DNA of 58,330 nucleotides from Acidimicrobiaceae bacterium. Its GTDB lineage: Bacteria > Actinomycetota > Acidimicrobiia > Acidimicrobiales > MedAcidi-G1. The position numbers were made by a program, and so were the translations under genes. Positions 7,303 to 15,937 of the stretch are shown here, piece after piece. Within the stretch, counting starts at the first letter, position 1; each line of letters opens with the position of its first letter. Location: positions 25,450-83,779 of the forward strand of contig PBDJ01000032.1 in assembly GCA_002717365.1 (NCBI GenBank), in the 5' to 3' direction. Under the pieces are notes generated by a model. It ran no database searches, was not told the DNA's origin, and worked only from the letters and a program-made list of their open reading frames with translations.

Positions 7303-10300
7303 TCAGCCGTTGGTCAGGACTCCGAGCCGCTGGGCCACCCGCTCGGCCTCCACCCGCTCGCTAATCACCCTCGATGACCCGCCGGGAGCCATCGACACGC
7401 CGTAAAGACAGTCGGCGGCCTCCATGGTTCGCTTCTGGTGGCTGACAATCATTAGTTGGGCGTGGTCCCGGAACTGATCAACCAGGCCCAGGAATCGGTG
7501 CAGGTTGACGTCGTCGAGGGCCGCCTCCACCTCGTCCATGACGTAGAACGGTGAGGGGCGACTGCGGAACACAGCAAACAGGAAGGCCAGGGCGGTCAGC
7601 GACCGCTCGCCGCCAGACAATAGAGAGAGCTTCTTGACGTTCTTGCCCGAGGGCCGCGCCTCCACGTCGAGGCCCGTCTCTAGCAAGTCGTCGGGATCAG
7701 TAAGGCGTAGCTGTCCCTGGCCGCCGGGAAAGAGAGCTTCGAAGAGGTCGGTGAAGTGGCCCGATACTTCAGCGAAGGCGGCAGCGAACACCGACACAAT
7801 CTCTTCGTCCACCGACCGAATGACCTTCCTTAGATCCTTACGGGTGGACCGGATGTCGCCCAACTGTTCCTGGAGAAACTCGTGGCGCTCCTGGAGACCG
7901 TCAAACTCGGCTAGAGCCAGCGGGTTGACCGGACCCATCAACTTCAGCTCACGCTCCAGGTCGGCTATCCGGTTCGCCGCCGTTACCCCCTCGTCCAGTT
8001 CGGGGCACGGAGCATTTAAAGCGGCGTCGGGCTCCAGGTCGAACTCGGCTCGAATCGACTCGGTAAGGCTCTCGAGGCGCAAACGTGTCTCGGCCCGCTC
8101 GATCTCCAACCTCGACTGGTGCTCACGGGCCTCCCTAAGGGCGGTCTCGGCAGTCGAACGCTCGCGACGCAGACCATCCAGCCGGGCAGCCACGGCCCGG
8201 ACCCGCTCAGACTGCCGACGCCGGTGATCGCGCAGAGCATCCAACCGGGTATCGGCCATCGACAGGCGCTCGTCCAACTCCGCAGTGAGTTGGCGGGTAG
8301 CGGCCTCCCGCCCATCCAGGTCGCTGCGCTGGACAGCAGCAGCGGCCCGCTCATCGGCCAACTGCCCTAGCCGTGACCTCAGATCGGCAGTCCGGGCCCG
8401 AACCACGGTCTGGCGACCCGTGACCTCGGCGACCCGAACGTCGTGGCCGGTTCGTCGGGCTCCCAACTCGGCGGCCCGCTCCTCCAGCGAACTCCGGGCA
8501 GCGTTCATCCGGTGTCCAGCTTCCACAGAGGCCTCCTCGGCCGCCTCCAGATCGGGTAAACACCGCTCCAGGTCGTCGACCCTCCGAGTCTCGTCTTCTA
8601 GGCGCTGGCCCAACTCGCCTAGGCGGGTACGTAGCGACTCGGCCTCGGTAGTCAGGTCCCGACGCTCGACCTGCAGCCGCTGGAGCGCCTCAGTCGACGC
8701 CGTGAACCGGCCGTCATGTTCGTCCAATGCCCGGTTCCGACGGGCCACCTCGTCGTCGGCGTCACCCGTTGCCCGTTCAGCCACGTCCAGGGCCCGGGTG
8801 GCCTCGCCCCGCTCGCCCTCGGCATCAGCCAATCGGCGCTCAGCGTCAGCCAAGGCCGCTCCGGTCGCTCCCCGTCCGTCCCCACCGATCCGCCAACCCG
8901 ACGGGCCGAAACGGTCACCGGTCAGGGTAACGATGATGGATTCCGGGTGGCTCAAGGCCAAGTCGATCGCGGCGTCGAGATCACCGTCGACGACCACGAC
9001 GTGGCCAAGCAGGCGGTCCAGGAGACCGTCGACACCCTCCCGTCGGGCCCGGACCCGAGACCGGATGGGCGACCCCACCGACGGAAAAGAGCAACCACTC
9101 GAGCTGGCGTCCAGGGCCAGCACAGCTGCCGAAAGCCGGTCCTCACGCAGAGCGGCCAAGGCGTGCCGAGCCTGGCCAACATCGCCAACCACCACAGCAT
9201 CCAGCGCCGAGCCCGCCGCTGCCTCGAAGGCTGCCTCGAAGCCATCGTCCACTTCCACTAGGTCCAGCAGTGTCCCCAACACGCCTTCGATGCCGGCCAG
9301 GTGCTCGGCACCGGCCCGCGACCGGGCCTCATTCAGGGCTAGAGATAGAGCATCCACTCGTGCTGTCACCGACTGGACCTCGGCCTCGGCAGCCATAAGC
9401 CGTTCCCAGGCCGCGTTCCGGGAGACGGCGGCCTCATGGGCCCGAGTCTCGGACTCAGCCACAGCCTCCACTAGGGGCTCCTCGGCTGTCTCGCCGACAG
9501 ACAGGTCCGAGCGGAGGCGACCGGCCTCAGTATCCAGACGGGTCGATGCCTCCTCCAACCCGGCCAGTCGAACGTCCAAGCGCTCACGCTCGGAGATGGC
9601 CTGGGCGACGGCGGCTCTCAGTACGCCGAGCTCGCCGCGGGCCTCGGCGGCATGACCACCCAGAGCCGGGACGCCCTCCGACCAGTCCATCTCGAAGGAC
9701 GCCCGATCGGCAGCTAACTCGGTCTCGGCCACGGCCAGACGCTCAGCCTCCGGGGCCAGGCGGTCAACCTCAGCGTCCAACTCGGCGACCTCGGCTTCGG
9801 TCCGCTCCAACTCCACCTCCAAGCCCACAACCACCTGCTGGGAGACCAGAGATGACCGTTCCCGCTCAATGCCTCGGAGTCGCTCCACTAAAAGGGCCCG
9901 AAGGCCCCGACCCCGCTCCCGCAGGGACTCCAGTCGCACCAGCCGATCACCCAGGTCGTCACCTCCCCGGGCTGCTAAATCGGTTTCGGCCGCCGCGACC
10001 TCGGCGTCCACTCGAGCCAGCACCCCACCCTGGGTTGACTCGTCGGCAGCCAGCGTGGAGCGCCGCCCAGCCTCGTCCCGGGCCCTGGTCTGGAGGATGT
10101 CCAGTTCTCGTCCCGCCCGATGCAGTCGCAAAGCGGTCAGCTCGCCCAGCAGATCACCGTGCCGGCGTGCAGCGTCGGCCTGACGTTCTAGCGGACGGAG
10201 TTGCCGGCGGACCTCGCGTAGCAGGTCGGACAGCCGGTCCAGATTTGTTTCGGTGGCCCGCAACCGCCGTTGAGCCTTCTCCTTACGGCGCCGGTACTTC

Positions 10301-10803
10301 AAGATCCCGGCAGCGTCTTCGATGATCATCCGCCGGTCCTCCGGACGGGCATTCAGGACGGCGTCGATCTGACCTTGGGAGATGATGACATGCTGTTGGC
10401 GGCCGACCCCCACGTCGGACAGCAGTTCCTGAATATCCAGCAGACGACAGGGCGCTCCATTCATCGAGTACTCGCTGTCACCGCTCCGGAACAAGGTCCG
10501 GGTGATGGTTACCTCCGATAACTCCACCGGGAGTTGGCCCAACGAGTTATCGATAGTTAGTGACACCTCGGCTCGGCCCAGGGCAGCCCTAGTGGACGTG
10601 CCAGCAAAGATGACGTCATCCATCTTTTGGGAGCGCACAGCGCTCGGCGCCTGGGCACCTAGTACCCACGCTATGGCATCCACCACGTTGGACTTACCGC
10701 TGCCGTTCGGGCCCACGACCACCGTGACGCCAGGCTCCATCTCCAGCGTCGCCGTGTCGGCAAACGACTTAAAGCCCTTGATAGTCAACTGTTTCAGGAA
10801 CAT
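7303..10803 (-). CDS. smc: Chromosome segregation SMC ATPase
   Basis: Condensin ATPase that organises the chromosome with ScpA/ScpB. At 1166 residues it has the full SMC layout: N-terminal ATPase half with GPNGSGKSNVVDAI (about 32-45), two long coiled coils, a hinge near 500-620 (IEGVLGTLLDLVEV...), and the C-terminal half with LSGGERSLTALAFLFA signature and Walker B FYVMDEVEAALDD. I chose the ATG at 10803 (MFLKQLTIKGFKSF), the standard SMC start, over a GTG seven codons upstream. It follows the Fpg-like gene with a 94-base gap holding two inverted repeats. In mycobacteria ftsY comes directly after smc, whereas here a stress operon is inserted. Confidence 0.97.
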   Translation of the reverse strand: MFLKQLTIKGFKSFADTATLEMEPGVTVVVGPNGSGKSNVVDAIAWVLGAQAPSAVRSQKMDDVIFAGTSTRAALGRAEVSLTIDNSLGQLPVELSEVTITRTLFRSGDSEYSMNGAPCRLLDIQELLSDVGVGRQQHVIISQGQIDAVLNARPEDRRMIIEDAAGILKYRRRKEKAQRRLRATETNLDRLSDLLREVRRQLRPLERQADAARRHGDLLGELTALRLHRAGRELDILQTRARDEAGRRSTLAADESTQGGVLARVDAEVAAAETDLAARGGDDLGDRLVRLESLRERGRGLRALLVERLRGIERERSSLVSQQVVVGLEVELERTEAEVAELDAEVDRLAPEAERLAVAETELAADRASFEMDWSEGVPALGGHAAEARGELGVLRAAVAQAISERERLDVRLAGLEEASTRLDTEAGRLRSDLSVGETAEEPLVEAVAESETRAHEAAVSRNAAWERLMAAEAEVQSVTARVDALSLALNEARSRAGAEHLAGIEGVLGTLLDLVEVDDGFEAAFEAAAGSALDAVVVGDVGQARHALAALREDRLSAAVLALDASSSGCSFPSVGSPIRSRVRARREGVDGLLDRLLGHVVVVDGDLDAAIDLALSHPESIIVTLTGDRFGPSGWRIGGDGRGATGAALADAERRLADAEGERGEATRALDVAERATGDADDEVARRNRALDEHDGRFTASTEALQRLQVERRDLTTEAESLRTRLGELGQRLEDETRRVDDLERCLPDLEAAEEASVEAGHRMNAARSSLEERAAELGARRTGHDVRVAEVTGRQTVVRARTADLRSRLGQLADERAAAAVQRSDLDGREAATRQLTAELDERLSMADTRLDALRDHRRRQSERVRAVAARLDGLRRERSTAETALREAREHQSRLEIERAETRLRLESLTESIRAEFDLEPDAALNAPCPELDEGVTAANRIADLERELKLMGPVNPLALAEFDGLQERHEFLQEQLGDIRSTRKDLRKVIRSVDEEIVSVFAAAFAEVSGHFTDLFEALFPGGQGQLRLTDPDDLLETGLDVEARPSGKNVKKLSLLSGGERSLTALAFLFAVFRSRPSPFYVMDEVEAALDDVNLHRFLGLVDQFRDHAQLMIVSHQKRTMEAADCLYGVSMAPGGSSRVISERVEAERVAQRLGVLTNG

Positions 10804-10822
10804 GCAGGACCCCGAGCGCCGC

Positions 10823-10843
10823 ACACCTGAATCACAGAGGTGT
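10823..10843. promoter_or_regulatory. Inverted repeat upstream of smc
   Basis: Perfect 6-bp arms acacct / aggtgt separated by 9 bases, about 20 bases upstream of the smc ATG. Spacing of about 1.5 helical turns fits a dimeric regulator site, but a chance palindrome cannot be excluded. Confidence 0.3.
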
Positions 10844-10874
10844 CATTTGCCATTCACGCCACCCTAGGCGCTCT

Positions 10875-10896
10875 GGAGGCGCCCAAGGGGCGCTCC
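10875..10896 (-). terminator. Hairpin after the Fpg-like gene
   Basis: A 6-bp perfect GC stem (gcgccc / gggcgc) with a 3-base loop, extended by three more pairs past a one-base bulge, lies directly after the Fpg-like stop codon (10898-10900). No T-run follows, so termination is plausible but unproven. Confidence 0.45.
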
Positions 10897-10897
10897 G

Positions 10898-11737
10898 TCA
10901 GACCTGAGTCTCGCAGAAGTAAGTCCAACTCCCCTTGAGCTTGATTCGCTGGATGGGCGATCGATTGCGTTCGCTGAGCGCACCCGCTCGGCCATAGACC
11001 GCGAGGTGGTCACCGTAGGTCCCGGGCTCGCCATACAGGTCGACGAACGGACGCTCTTCGAGATCAGCCCCTCGGTACTTAATGGCATCGTTGACCACCG
11101 AGATCATCGCCCCGTGGAGACGCCGGACCTCCTGGGTGGAAAGGGTGTTGCTGATCCGGTCGTAGCGCAGCCCGGCATGAAAAAGGATCTCGTCGGAATA
11201 GACGTCGCCAATACCTACTACCACCGTGTCGTCGCACAGGAGGTCCTTGAGCGGCTCTTCCCTAGCAAGGATCTGTCCTCCGAACATTGTCCACGGGACC
11301 ATCTCGCCGGCCGGATCGATTCCTAGCGTGGCCAGGTCTGGGAACTCAACGAGCAACTGGTCACCAGACACCACGCACACCTCCGAGGTGCCGTCGGGGT
11401 CAATCAGGCGAATCTGACCGCCCACCGTGAACGTGAACGTCATCTCGGTCCCGGGTACCTTCGCGTCTCGAGCGGCATGCCGTCGGATGCTGGAGCCAGC
11501 GCCCGGGCGGATGACCAGTAGGTCATCCTCCATCTTGATGACCAGAGTGAGGCCGATCCGACGGACCGGGCCCAACTTGCATCCCTCCACCGTTCCGGCG
11601 AACGACCGGCGAGTGCGATACCGGCCCAGGGTGGCCATCGAGGCGACCTCCACCGCCTTCACCTTGCGACCGGAAATCTCTCGGTCTAGGGCGTAGCGGA
11701 TGATCTCTACCTCGGGTAGTTCGTGTTCGAGAGTCAC
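10898..11737 (-). CDS. Fpg/MutM-fold protein lacking the catalytic residues
   Basis: Clear Fpg/Nei-family scaffold: HELPEVEIIRYAL at the N-terminus, VVGIGDVYSDEILFHAGL (helix-two-turn-helix) near 172-190, and AVYGR...TYFC at the end. Yet the chemistry is gone. The nucleophilic Pro2 is absent because the start is GTG ACT CTC GAA CAC GAA (M-T-L-E-H-E-L-P). The Asn of GIGN is Asp178. The conserved Lys after the N-terminal RRxGK loop is Leu. The zinc finger keeps one of four Cys (275), and the finger Arg is Ser270. The GTG overlaps the rnc stop (GTGA), so no other start restores Pro2. Probably a DNA-binding paralogue rather than an active glycosylase. Syntenic with mycobacterial fpg between rnc and smc. 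Confidence 0.85.
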   Translation of the reverse strand: MTLEHELPEVEIIRYALDREISGRKVKAVEVASMATLGRYRTRRSFAGTVEGCKLGPVRRIGLTLVIKMEDDLLVIRPGAGSSIRRHAARDAKVPGTEMTFTFTVGGQIRLIDPDGTSEVCVVSGDQLLVEFPDLATLGIDPAGEMVPWTMFGGQILAREEPLKDLLCDDTVVVGIGDVYSDEILFHAGLRYDRISNTLSTQEVRRLHGAMISVVNDAIKYRGADLEERPFVDLYGEPGTYGDHLAVYGRAGALSERNRSPIQRIKLKGSWTYFCETQV

Positions 11738-12489
11738 GTTGATTCCTGACCTGTCGTCGGGGTCCCAGCCTCGACCGGGGTTAGGTATTCAAGGGCGTTC
11801 CAGGCCAGCTGGGCCGCCGACTGCTCGGCCCGCTTGCGCGACGTGCCGGTGGCCGGGCCATACGAACGTCCGGCCACCTCGACCACGGCATGAAACCGCT
11901 TGTCGTGATCCGGACCGTCGTCGGTCAACACATAGCGCGGGGGCGGGTCAGATAGACGAGCGGCCAACTCCTGGAGACGCGTCTTGAAGTCATGAAGGCC
12001 GGGGTCGACCGCCGAGTCGACCAGCAAGTCGGAAAACAGCCGGTCCACAACCGTCCTCACGGCCGCCAGCCCACCGTCTAGGTAGACGGCGGCGACCACA
12101 GCCTCCAGAGCATCGGCCAGGATGGAGTCCTTGTCGTCCCCACCGGTCGACGACTCGCCTCGCCCTAGGCGGATTGCCTCACCCAGCGGGATCGACCGGG
12201 CCACGTCAGCCAGCGCCAAGGTACTCACCACGGCGGCCCGAATCAGGGCTAGTTGGCCCTCAGGCAGGCCCGGATGGTCGCGGTAAACACGTTCAGCGAC
12301 AGCGAAGCCCAGCACAGCGTCGCCTAGAAACTCCAACCGCTCGTTGGATGAAGCCTCGTGCTCGGCACACCAAGACCGGTGGGTCAGGGCGATCTCCAGC
12401 AGGCCGGGATCACCGAACTGGTGACCTAGACCCTCCTCGAGGGCTTCCGAAGCGACGGACCGCTGGTCAGCCGAGACGGGAGACGACAT
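11734..12489 (-). CDS. rnc: Ribonuclease III
   Basis: Double-strand-specific endoribonuclease for rRNA and mRNA processing. The RNase III signature NERLEFLGDAVLGF is near residue 50, with the second acidic cluster DALEAVVAAVYLDGG near 120. A C-terminal dsRNA-binding domain contains FHAVVEVAGRSYGPATGTSRKRAEQ as two stretches ending in the Ala-rich helix. I used the ATG at 12489, giving 251 residues, which overlaps the acpP 3' end by 23 bases. An in-frame ATG four codons earlier is also possible. Stop overlaps the Fpg-like start. The acpP-rnc-fpg order is widely conserved. Confidence 0.94.
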   Translation of the reverse strand: MSSPVSADQRSVASEALEEGLGHQFGDPGLLEIALTHRSWCAEHEASSNERLEFLGDAVLGFAVAERVYRDHPGLPEGQLALIRAAVVSTLALADVARSIPLGEAIRLGRGESSTGGDDKDSILADALEAVVAAVYLDGGLAAVRTVVDRLFSDLLVDSAVDPGLHDFKTRLQELAARLSDPPPRYVLTDDGPDHDKRFHAVVEVAGRSYGPATGTSRKRAEQSAAQLAWNALEYLTPVEAGTPTTGQEST

Positions 12490-12760
12490 AGTCGACGGCA
12501 TCTCGGACCGTCTTGAGGTCCTCAAGGTCATCGTCCTCGATCCGAAAGCCGGCAGAACGCTCGCTGAGCTCCTCCTCCAGGGCCTCCACCAACTCGATGA
12601 GGGCCAGCGAGTCGGCGTCGAGGTCATCAGCAAATGAATCGCCCTCGCCGATCTCAGACGGTTCGATATTCTCCAAGATGTCGGCGAGGCGGTCGCGGAT
12701 CAGTTCCAGGACCTCGTCGCGCCCAATCGGGACGCCCTCGACATGGGTTTCTGCGGGCAC
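12467..12760 (-). CDS. acpP: Acyl carrier protein
   Basis: Acyl carrier protein of fatty acid synthesis, acidic, 97 residues. The phosphopantetheine Ser lies in FADDLDADSLALIELVEALEE, the normal DSL motif. I chose the GTG at 12760 because GAGGAG sits 6 bases upstream; an in-frame ATG 12 codons earlier has no such site. A Glu/Asp-rich insertion after helix II (SERSAGFRIEDDDLEDL) is somewhat longer than in E. coli AcpP. Neighbours plsX upstream and rnc downstream are the standard order. Confidence 0.93.
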   Translation of the reverse strand: MPAETHVEGVPIGRDEVLELIRDRLADILENIEPSEIGEGDSFADDLDADSLALIELVEALEEELSERSAGFRIEDDDLEDLKTVRDAVDYVVSRLG

Positions 12761-12899
12761 GTCGGCTCCTCGCCGTTCAGAAATGTGGGTGATCATCGGC
12801 CGCCGAGGACAGTGAATCGGCCCCGGGAACGGTGGGTCATCCTACCGGTCTCAAACCTGGGACGGAGCGTGATTGAAAGAGGTGGAAATATTATGAAAG

Positions 12900-13883
12900 T
12901 CAGGTTTGGGCGACTACTGCCTCCGTGAGATGGTTGACCACGTCGGCACGCACCATCTCGGCAGCCACGCCGATGGCGTTTCGCATAGCCACGGCTCTCG
13001 TGGAGCCGTGGCTAATGACACAGACACCCTTGACACCCAGGAGCATGGCCCCGCCGTAGGTGTCCGGGTGGAACTCCCGGTAAAGGTCGTCCAACTCAGG
13101 GGCCAGTACGTCGGCCGCAGCCATGGCCTCCGGTCGTTCGGCCATAGCAGCCAGGAGGGCAGTCAAGAGGGCCTTGAGAGCCCCCTCGGCCGTCTTGAGC
13201 GCCACGTTTCCGGTGAACCCGTCGGTCACGATGACGTCGGCAGTATCAGTGAGGAGGTCGCGTCCCTCCACGTTGCCGATGAACTCGGCGCCACGGAACT
13301 CGGTGGCGGCCAGAGCCGCGTAGGCGTCCTTGACGAAGGGGCTTCCCTTCCCCGGTTCCTCACCGATGGACAACAGGGCTACCCGGGGCTGCTCGACTCC
13401 TAGGCGGGCTCGTGAAAACACGACACCCATCTGGCCGAACTGAACCAGCCACCCGGGACTGCACTCGGCGTTGGCTCCCGAGTCCAATAGCACGGTCGGG
13501 GTCCCACCGGGCACCGGGATCAGCGTAGCGATAGCAGGCCGAGCCACGCCGGAGATCCGTCCCATGCGGAGCAGGGCGCTGGCCATGGTAGCTCCCGTGT
13601 TGCCAGCGCTGACCATGGCCGATGCCCGGCCATCGCGAACCGCCTCGGCCGCCCGGACCAGTGAGGAGTCCTTCATTCGACGGACGCTGGAGCCCGGTTC
13701 GGCATCCATGGCGATGACCTCGGACGCCTCAAGAACTTCGAGGTCACCGGCATCGGTCAACTCGTCGGGGCGGCCGACGAGCAGCACCGGGACGCCGTCC
13801 TCTTCCTGGGCCTGCCGAGCGCCGGCGACGATCTCGGCCGGTGCGTAGTCGCCGCCCATGGCATCGACCGCTACAGGCAGCAT
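12900..13883 (-). CDS. plsX: Phosphate acyltransferase PlsX
   Basis: Converts acyl-ACP to acyl phosphate, the first step of phospholipid synthesis in the PlsX-PlsY route. The ATG at 13883 gives MLPVAVDAMGGDYAPAEIV, the hallmark N-terminus. Other family motifs are VSAGNTGA, DSGANAEC, SIGEEPGKG and VTDGFTGNVALK. At 327 residues it is the normal length. It starts 19 bases after rpmF; I see no clear Shine-Dalgarno. The rpmF-plsX-acpP-rnc set is a classic bacterial arrangement. Confidence 0.95.
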   Translation of the reverse strand: MLPVAVDAMGGDYAPAEIVAGARQAQEEDGVPVLLVGRPDELTDAGDLEVLEASEVIAMDAEPGSSVRRMKDSSLVRAAEAVRDGRASAMVSAGNTGATMASALLRMGRISGVARPAIATLIPVPGGTPTVLLDSGANAECSPGWLVQFGQMGVVFSRARLGVEQPRVALLSIGEEPGKGSPFVKDAYAALAATEFRGAEFIGNVEGRDLLTDTADVIVTDGFTGNVALKTAEGALKALLTALLAAMAERPEAMAAADVLAPELDDLYREFHPDTYGGAMLLGVKGVCVISHGSTRAVAMRNAIGVAAEMVRADVVNHLTEAVVAQT

Positions 13884-13902
13884 GATGTAAGGAAGGGGCA
13901 GG

Positions 13903-14082
13903 TCAGTCGACGTCGACGGCCTGACGACCCGCGTACCATCCGCAGTTCCCGCAGATGCGATGCGGACGCTTGGTAGCGCCGCAGCGGTCGCAGGCACTCC
14001 GGGCTGCACGATTCAGGGTCCAGGCGGACGCCTTTCGACTGCGGCCCTTGGCCTTGGAGGTCTTCTTCTTTGGGACGGCCAT
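13903..14082 (-). CDS. rpmF: 50S ribosomal protein L32
   Basis: 59-residue L32 of the zinc-ribbon type: MAVPKKKTSKAKGRSRK at the start and CDRCGATKRPHRICGNCGWY with all four Cys, so the zinc-binding form. The ATG at 14082 has GAGGAA 7 bases upstream. A longer in-frame reading exists but lacks homology. Sits between the DUF177 gene and plsX, as in many bacteria. Confidence 0.95.
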   Translation of the reverse strand: MAVPKKKTSKAKGRSRKASAWTLNRAARSACDRCGATKRPHRICGNCGWYAGRQAVDVD

Positions 14083-14218
14083 CGTCGGTTCCTCAGAGGC
14101 GGTCGGTGGGGTGAAAATCGGGTATGTCGACTGGGAGCGCCGACGGCTAGACGAGGCTACCGGCACCGGCTGCGAACCGGTACGGCCGTGGCGGGCACCG
14201 CTCTCGGAACCGGCCGCC

Positions 14219-14782
14219 TCACCCTAAGTCGGGTTCGTCAAACCGGAGAACGTCCAGCGCCGCCCACCGCGGATCACCCACCGGACCGTCCCCTGTTCCC
14301 GGTGGACTCCCAGAGGGCGAAAGCCACTTCGGGTCGGGGCCTGCGCAGTCATCGGCGCAGAGCGGTGAGAGGGGCAGAGCTAACAGAACAGCGTCGCGAA
14401 CCACAGGTTCTAGGTCGGCCTCATCTCCACCCAGCAGATAGACGTCGGCGTCTCCCCCCTCGGGTGCCGACCGATCCGGCTCGTAGGAGGCCATCACCTC
14501 GTGAACTCCCAGGTCGACCTCACCGACCACCGCCTCCAGGCAGCGTCGGCAGTCGCCGGACCATTCGGCCCGGACGCCGCCCGTCACCACCACCTCGGCA
14601 CCTCGGGCTTCGGCCTCCAGGTCCACGGCCACCCGACCATCCACCACCGACACGTCGCCTACCCGCAGGTCGTCGAGCACCACCGAAGCACGGATCTGTC
14701 GGGGATCGGCCCGCCGACGTAGAACGGCCAGGGATACCCGCAGGTCGTCAGTCACCGGGAGACCACCAGAGTGGGGCGGCAC
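14219..14782 (-). CDS. DUF177 (YceD-like) protein
   Basis: YceD/DUF177 family, a rRNA-associated metalloprotein family that nearly always precedes rpmF. Seen here: CRRCLEAV in the middle (about residues 77-84), the acidic stretch leading to VVRDAVLLALPLSPLCADDCAGPDP, in which LPLxPLCxxDCxG is the family signature with two further Cys. GTG at 14782; a second GTG nine codons later is possible. The C-terminal DPRWAALDVL is also typical. Its molecular function is not settled. Gap of 136 bases to rpmF shows nothing striking. Confidence 0.85.
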   Translation of the reverse strand: MPPHSGGLPVTDDLRVSLAVLRRRADPRQIRASVVLDDLRVGDVSVVDGRVAVDLEAEARGAEVVVTGGVRAEWSGDCRRCLEAVVGEVDLGVHEVMASYEPDRSAPEGGDADVYLLGGDEADLEPVVRDAVLLALPLSPLCADDCAGPDPKWLSPSGSPPGTGDGPVGDPRWAALDVLRFDEPDLG

Positions 14783-14795
14783 GTTCCCGCCGAGG

Positions 14796-15461
14796 TCACG
14801 GCCCCTCGGTCTCGGCGTCCTGGTCGAAGAACGTGACGCCTGGCCGACCGGCCGTCATCTCACGGGAGATCTGGGCAGCCTCGGCCGCACGGCGATCCCG
14901 GTCCCGGTCGAGGACGGTCTCCTGTAGGCGGCGTCGACCCTGAGCGATGGCATCACGGGTGCTGCTCAACAACGACTCGAAACTGCCCAGTTTCTGGTCG
15001 CAGTAGTCCTCGGTCTCTCGGCGCATCTTCCGGGTCTCGTCCTCGGCCTTTTCGACCAAGTGGCGGGCCTTCTGCTCAGCGGTCCTCACCACCTCGGTGC
15101 GCTGGACCAACCTCTCGGCGCGGGACCGAGCCAACTCAAGAATCTCGTCGCCCTCCCGGCGCACCTTGGCCAGAAACTCCTCCCGCTCCTTGAGCAACCA
15201 TCGAGCTGACCGGAGTTCGTCGGGAAGGCGGGCAATGGCCTCATCAACCAGACCCAGCAACTCATCCTTATTGACCATGGAGGAAGCGGACAGCGGCATC
15301 GGCCGAGCGTTAGCCACCTGCTCGCGGAGTTGACGCAGGATGGTCTCCATCTGGGGCGGTCGGTAGGGGTCCGGGGTCGTTGGCGTAACGGGCTGCTGTG
15401 GTAATGGCGCCGAGGCCGGGCCGACCGACTGAAGGGACGCCACCTCGGCAGGATCGGTCAT
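14796..15461 (-). CDS. DivIVA-like coiled-coil protein (Rv2927c type)
   Basis: 221 residues. A proline-rich N-terminus (about 1-38) is followed by an almost continuous charged coiled coil from about 75 to 200 (LLKEREEFLAKVRREGDEIL, AEQKARHLVEKAEDETRKMR). No catalytic motif. Mycobacteria encode a coiled-coil protein of this size at the same place (Rv2927c, next to DUF177 and rnc). The ATG overlaps the coaD stop (ATGA). A role in cell-wall growth or division is inference from the DivIVA-like character. Confidence 0.75.
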   Translation of the reverse strand: MTDPAEVASLQSVGPASAPLPQQPVTPTTPDPYRPPQMETILRQLREQVANARPMPLSASSMVNKDELLGLVDEAIARLPDELRSARWLLKEREEFLAKVRREGDEILELARSRAERLVQRTEVVRTAEQKARHLVEKAEDETRKMRRETEDYCDQKLGSFESLLSSTRDAIAQGRRRLQETVLDRDRDRRAAEAAQISREMTAGRPGVTFFDQDAETEGP

Positions 15462-15937
15462 GTCCCAAGCCGGTTCTCGAGACGAGTGCGCACCGGGACA
15501 GGCACCATGTCGTTGACGTCGCCACCGAGGCGGACCACCTCCCGAATCAATCGAGAAGCTAGGAACGACCGACGAGATGCCGTAGGCAGGAAGAGGGTCT
15601 GCACTCCAGAGATGGCGGCGTTCATCTGGGCCATCTGGAGCTCGCTTTCGAAGTCGGACACGGCCCGTAGTCCCTTGATAATGAAGTCGGCCCCGGCTTC
15701 AGTTGCCAGGTCAACGACCAGACCGTCGAACATGGTGGTCCGCACGTTCGTAAGGTGAGAGAAGCATTCGTTGAGCATCGCCATCCGCTCTTCCAAATCG
15801 AACAGGCCGTCACCCTTCGCCGGGTTGATCAGGGCGGCCACCACCACTTCGTCGAACAGCCCGGCTGCCGTCTCGACCATCTCAACATGGCCGTTGTGCA
15901 CCGGATCGAAGGATCCTGGATACAGGACGCGGGTCAC
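15458..15937 (-). CDS. coaD: Phosphopantetheine adenylyltransferase
   Basis: Fourth step of CoA synthesis: 4'-phosphopantetheine plus ATP to dephospho-CoA. The GTG at 15937 overlaps the rsmD stop (GTGA) and gives VTRVLYPGSFDPVHNGHVEM, containing the nucleotidyltransferase HxGH-type motif. Further on are IIKGLRAVSDFESELQMAQMN (substrate site) and the C-terminal ASRLIREVVRLGGDV. 159 residues, standard. The rsmD-coaD pair is conserved in actinobacteria. Confidence 0.96.
   Translation of the reverse strand: MTRVLYPGSFDPVHNGHVEMVETAAGLFDEVVVAALINPAKGDGLFDLEERMAMLNECFSHLTNVRTTMFDGLVVDLATEAGADFIIKGLRAVSDFESELQMAQMNAAISGVQTLFLPTASRRSFLASRLIREVVRLGGDVNDMVPVPVRTRLENRLGT

Noticed and set aside
8285-9655. 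456-codon plus-strand open frame within smc
   Set aside because: Antisense to the SMC coiled coil; Ser/Arg-rich shadow of the repetitive coiled-coil codons.
12761-12899. Possible promoter or small gene between plsX and acpP
   Set aside because: A TAGGAT word exists on the minus strand but has no clear -35, and it is too far from the chosen GTG for a leaderless start; no coding evidence.
14083-14218. Possible small gene between rpmF and the DUF177 gene
   Set aside because: The longer frame through rpmF covers part of it, but no start signal or homology supports coding; treated as an intergenic leader.
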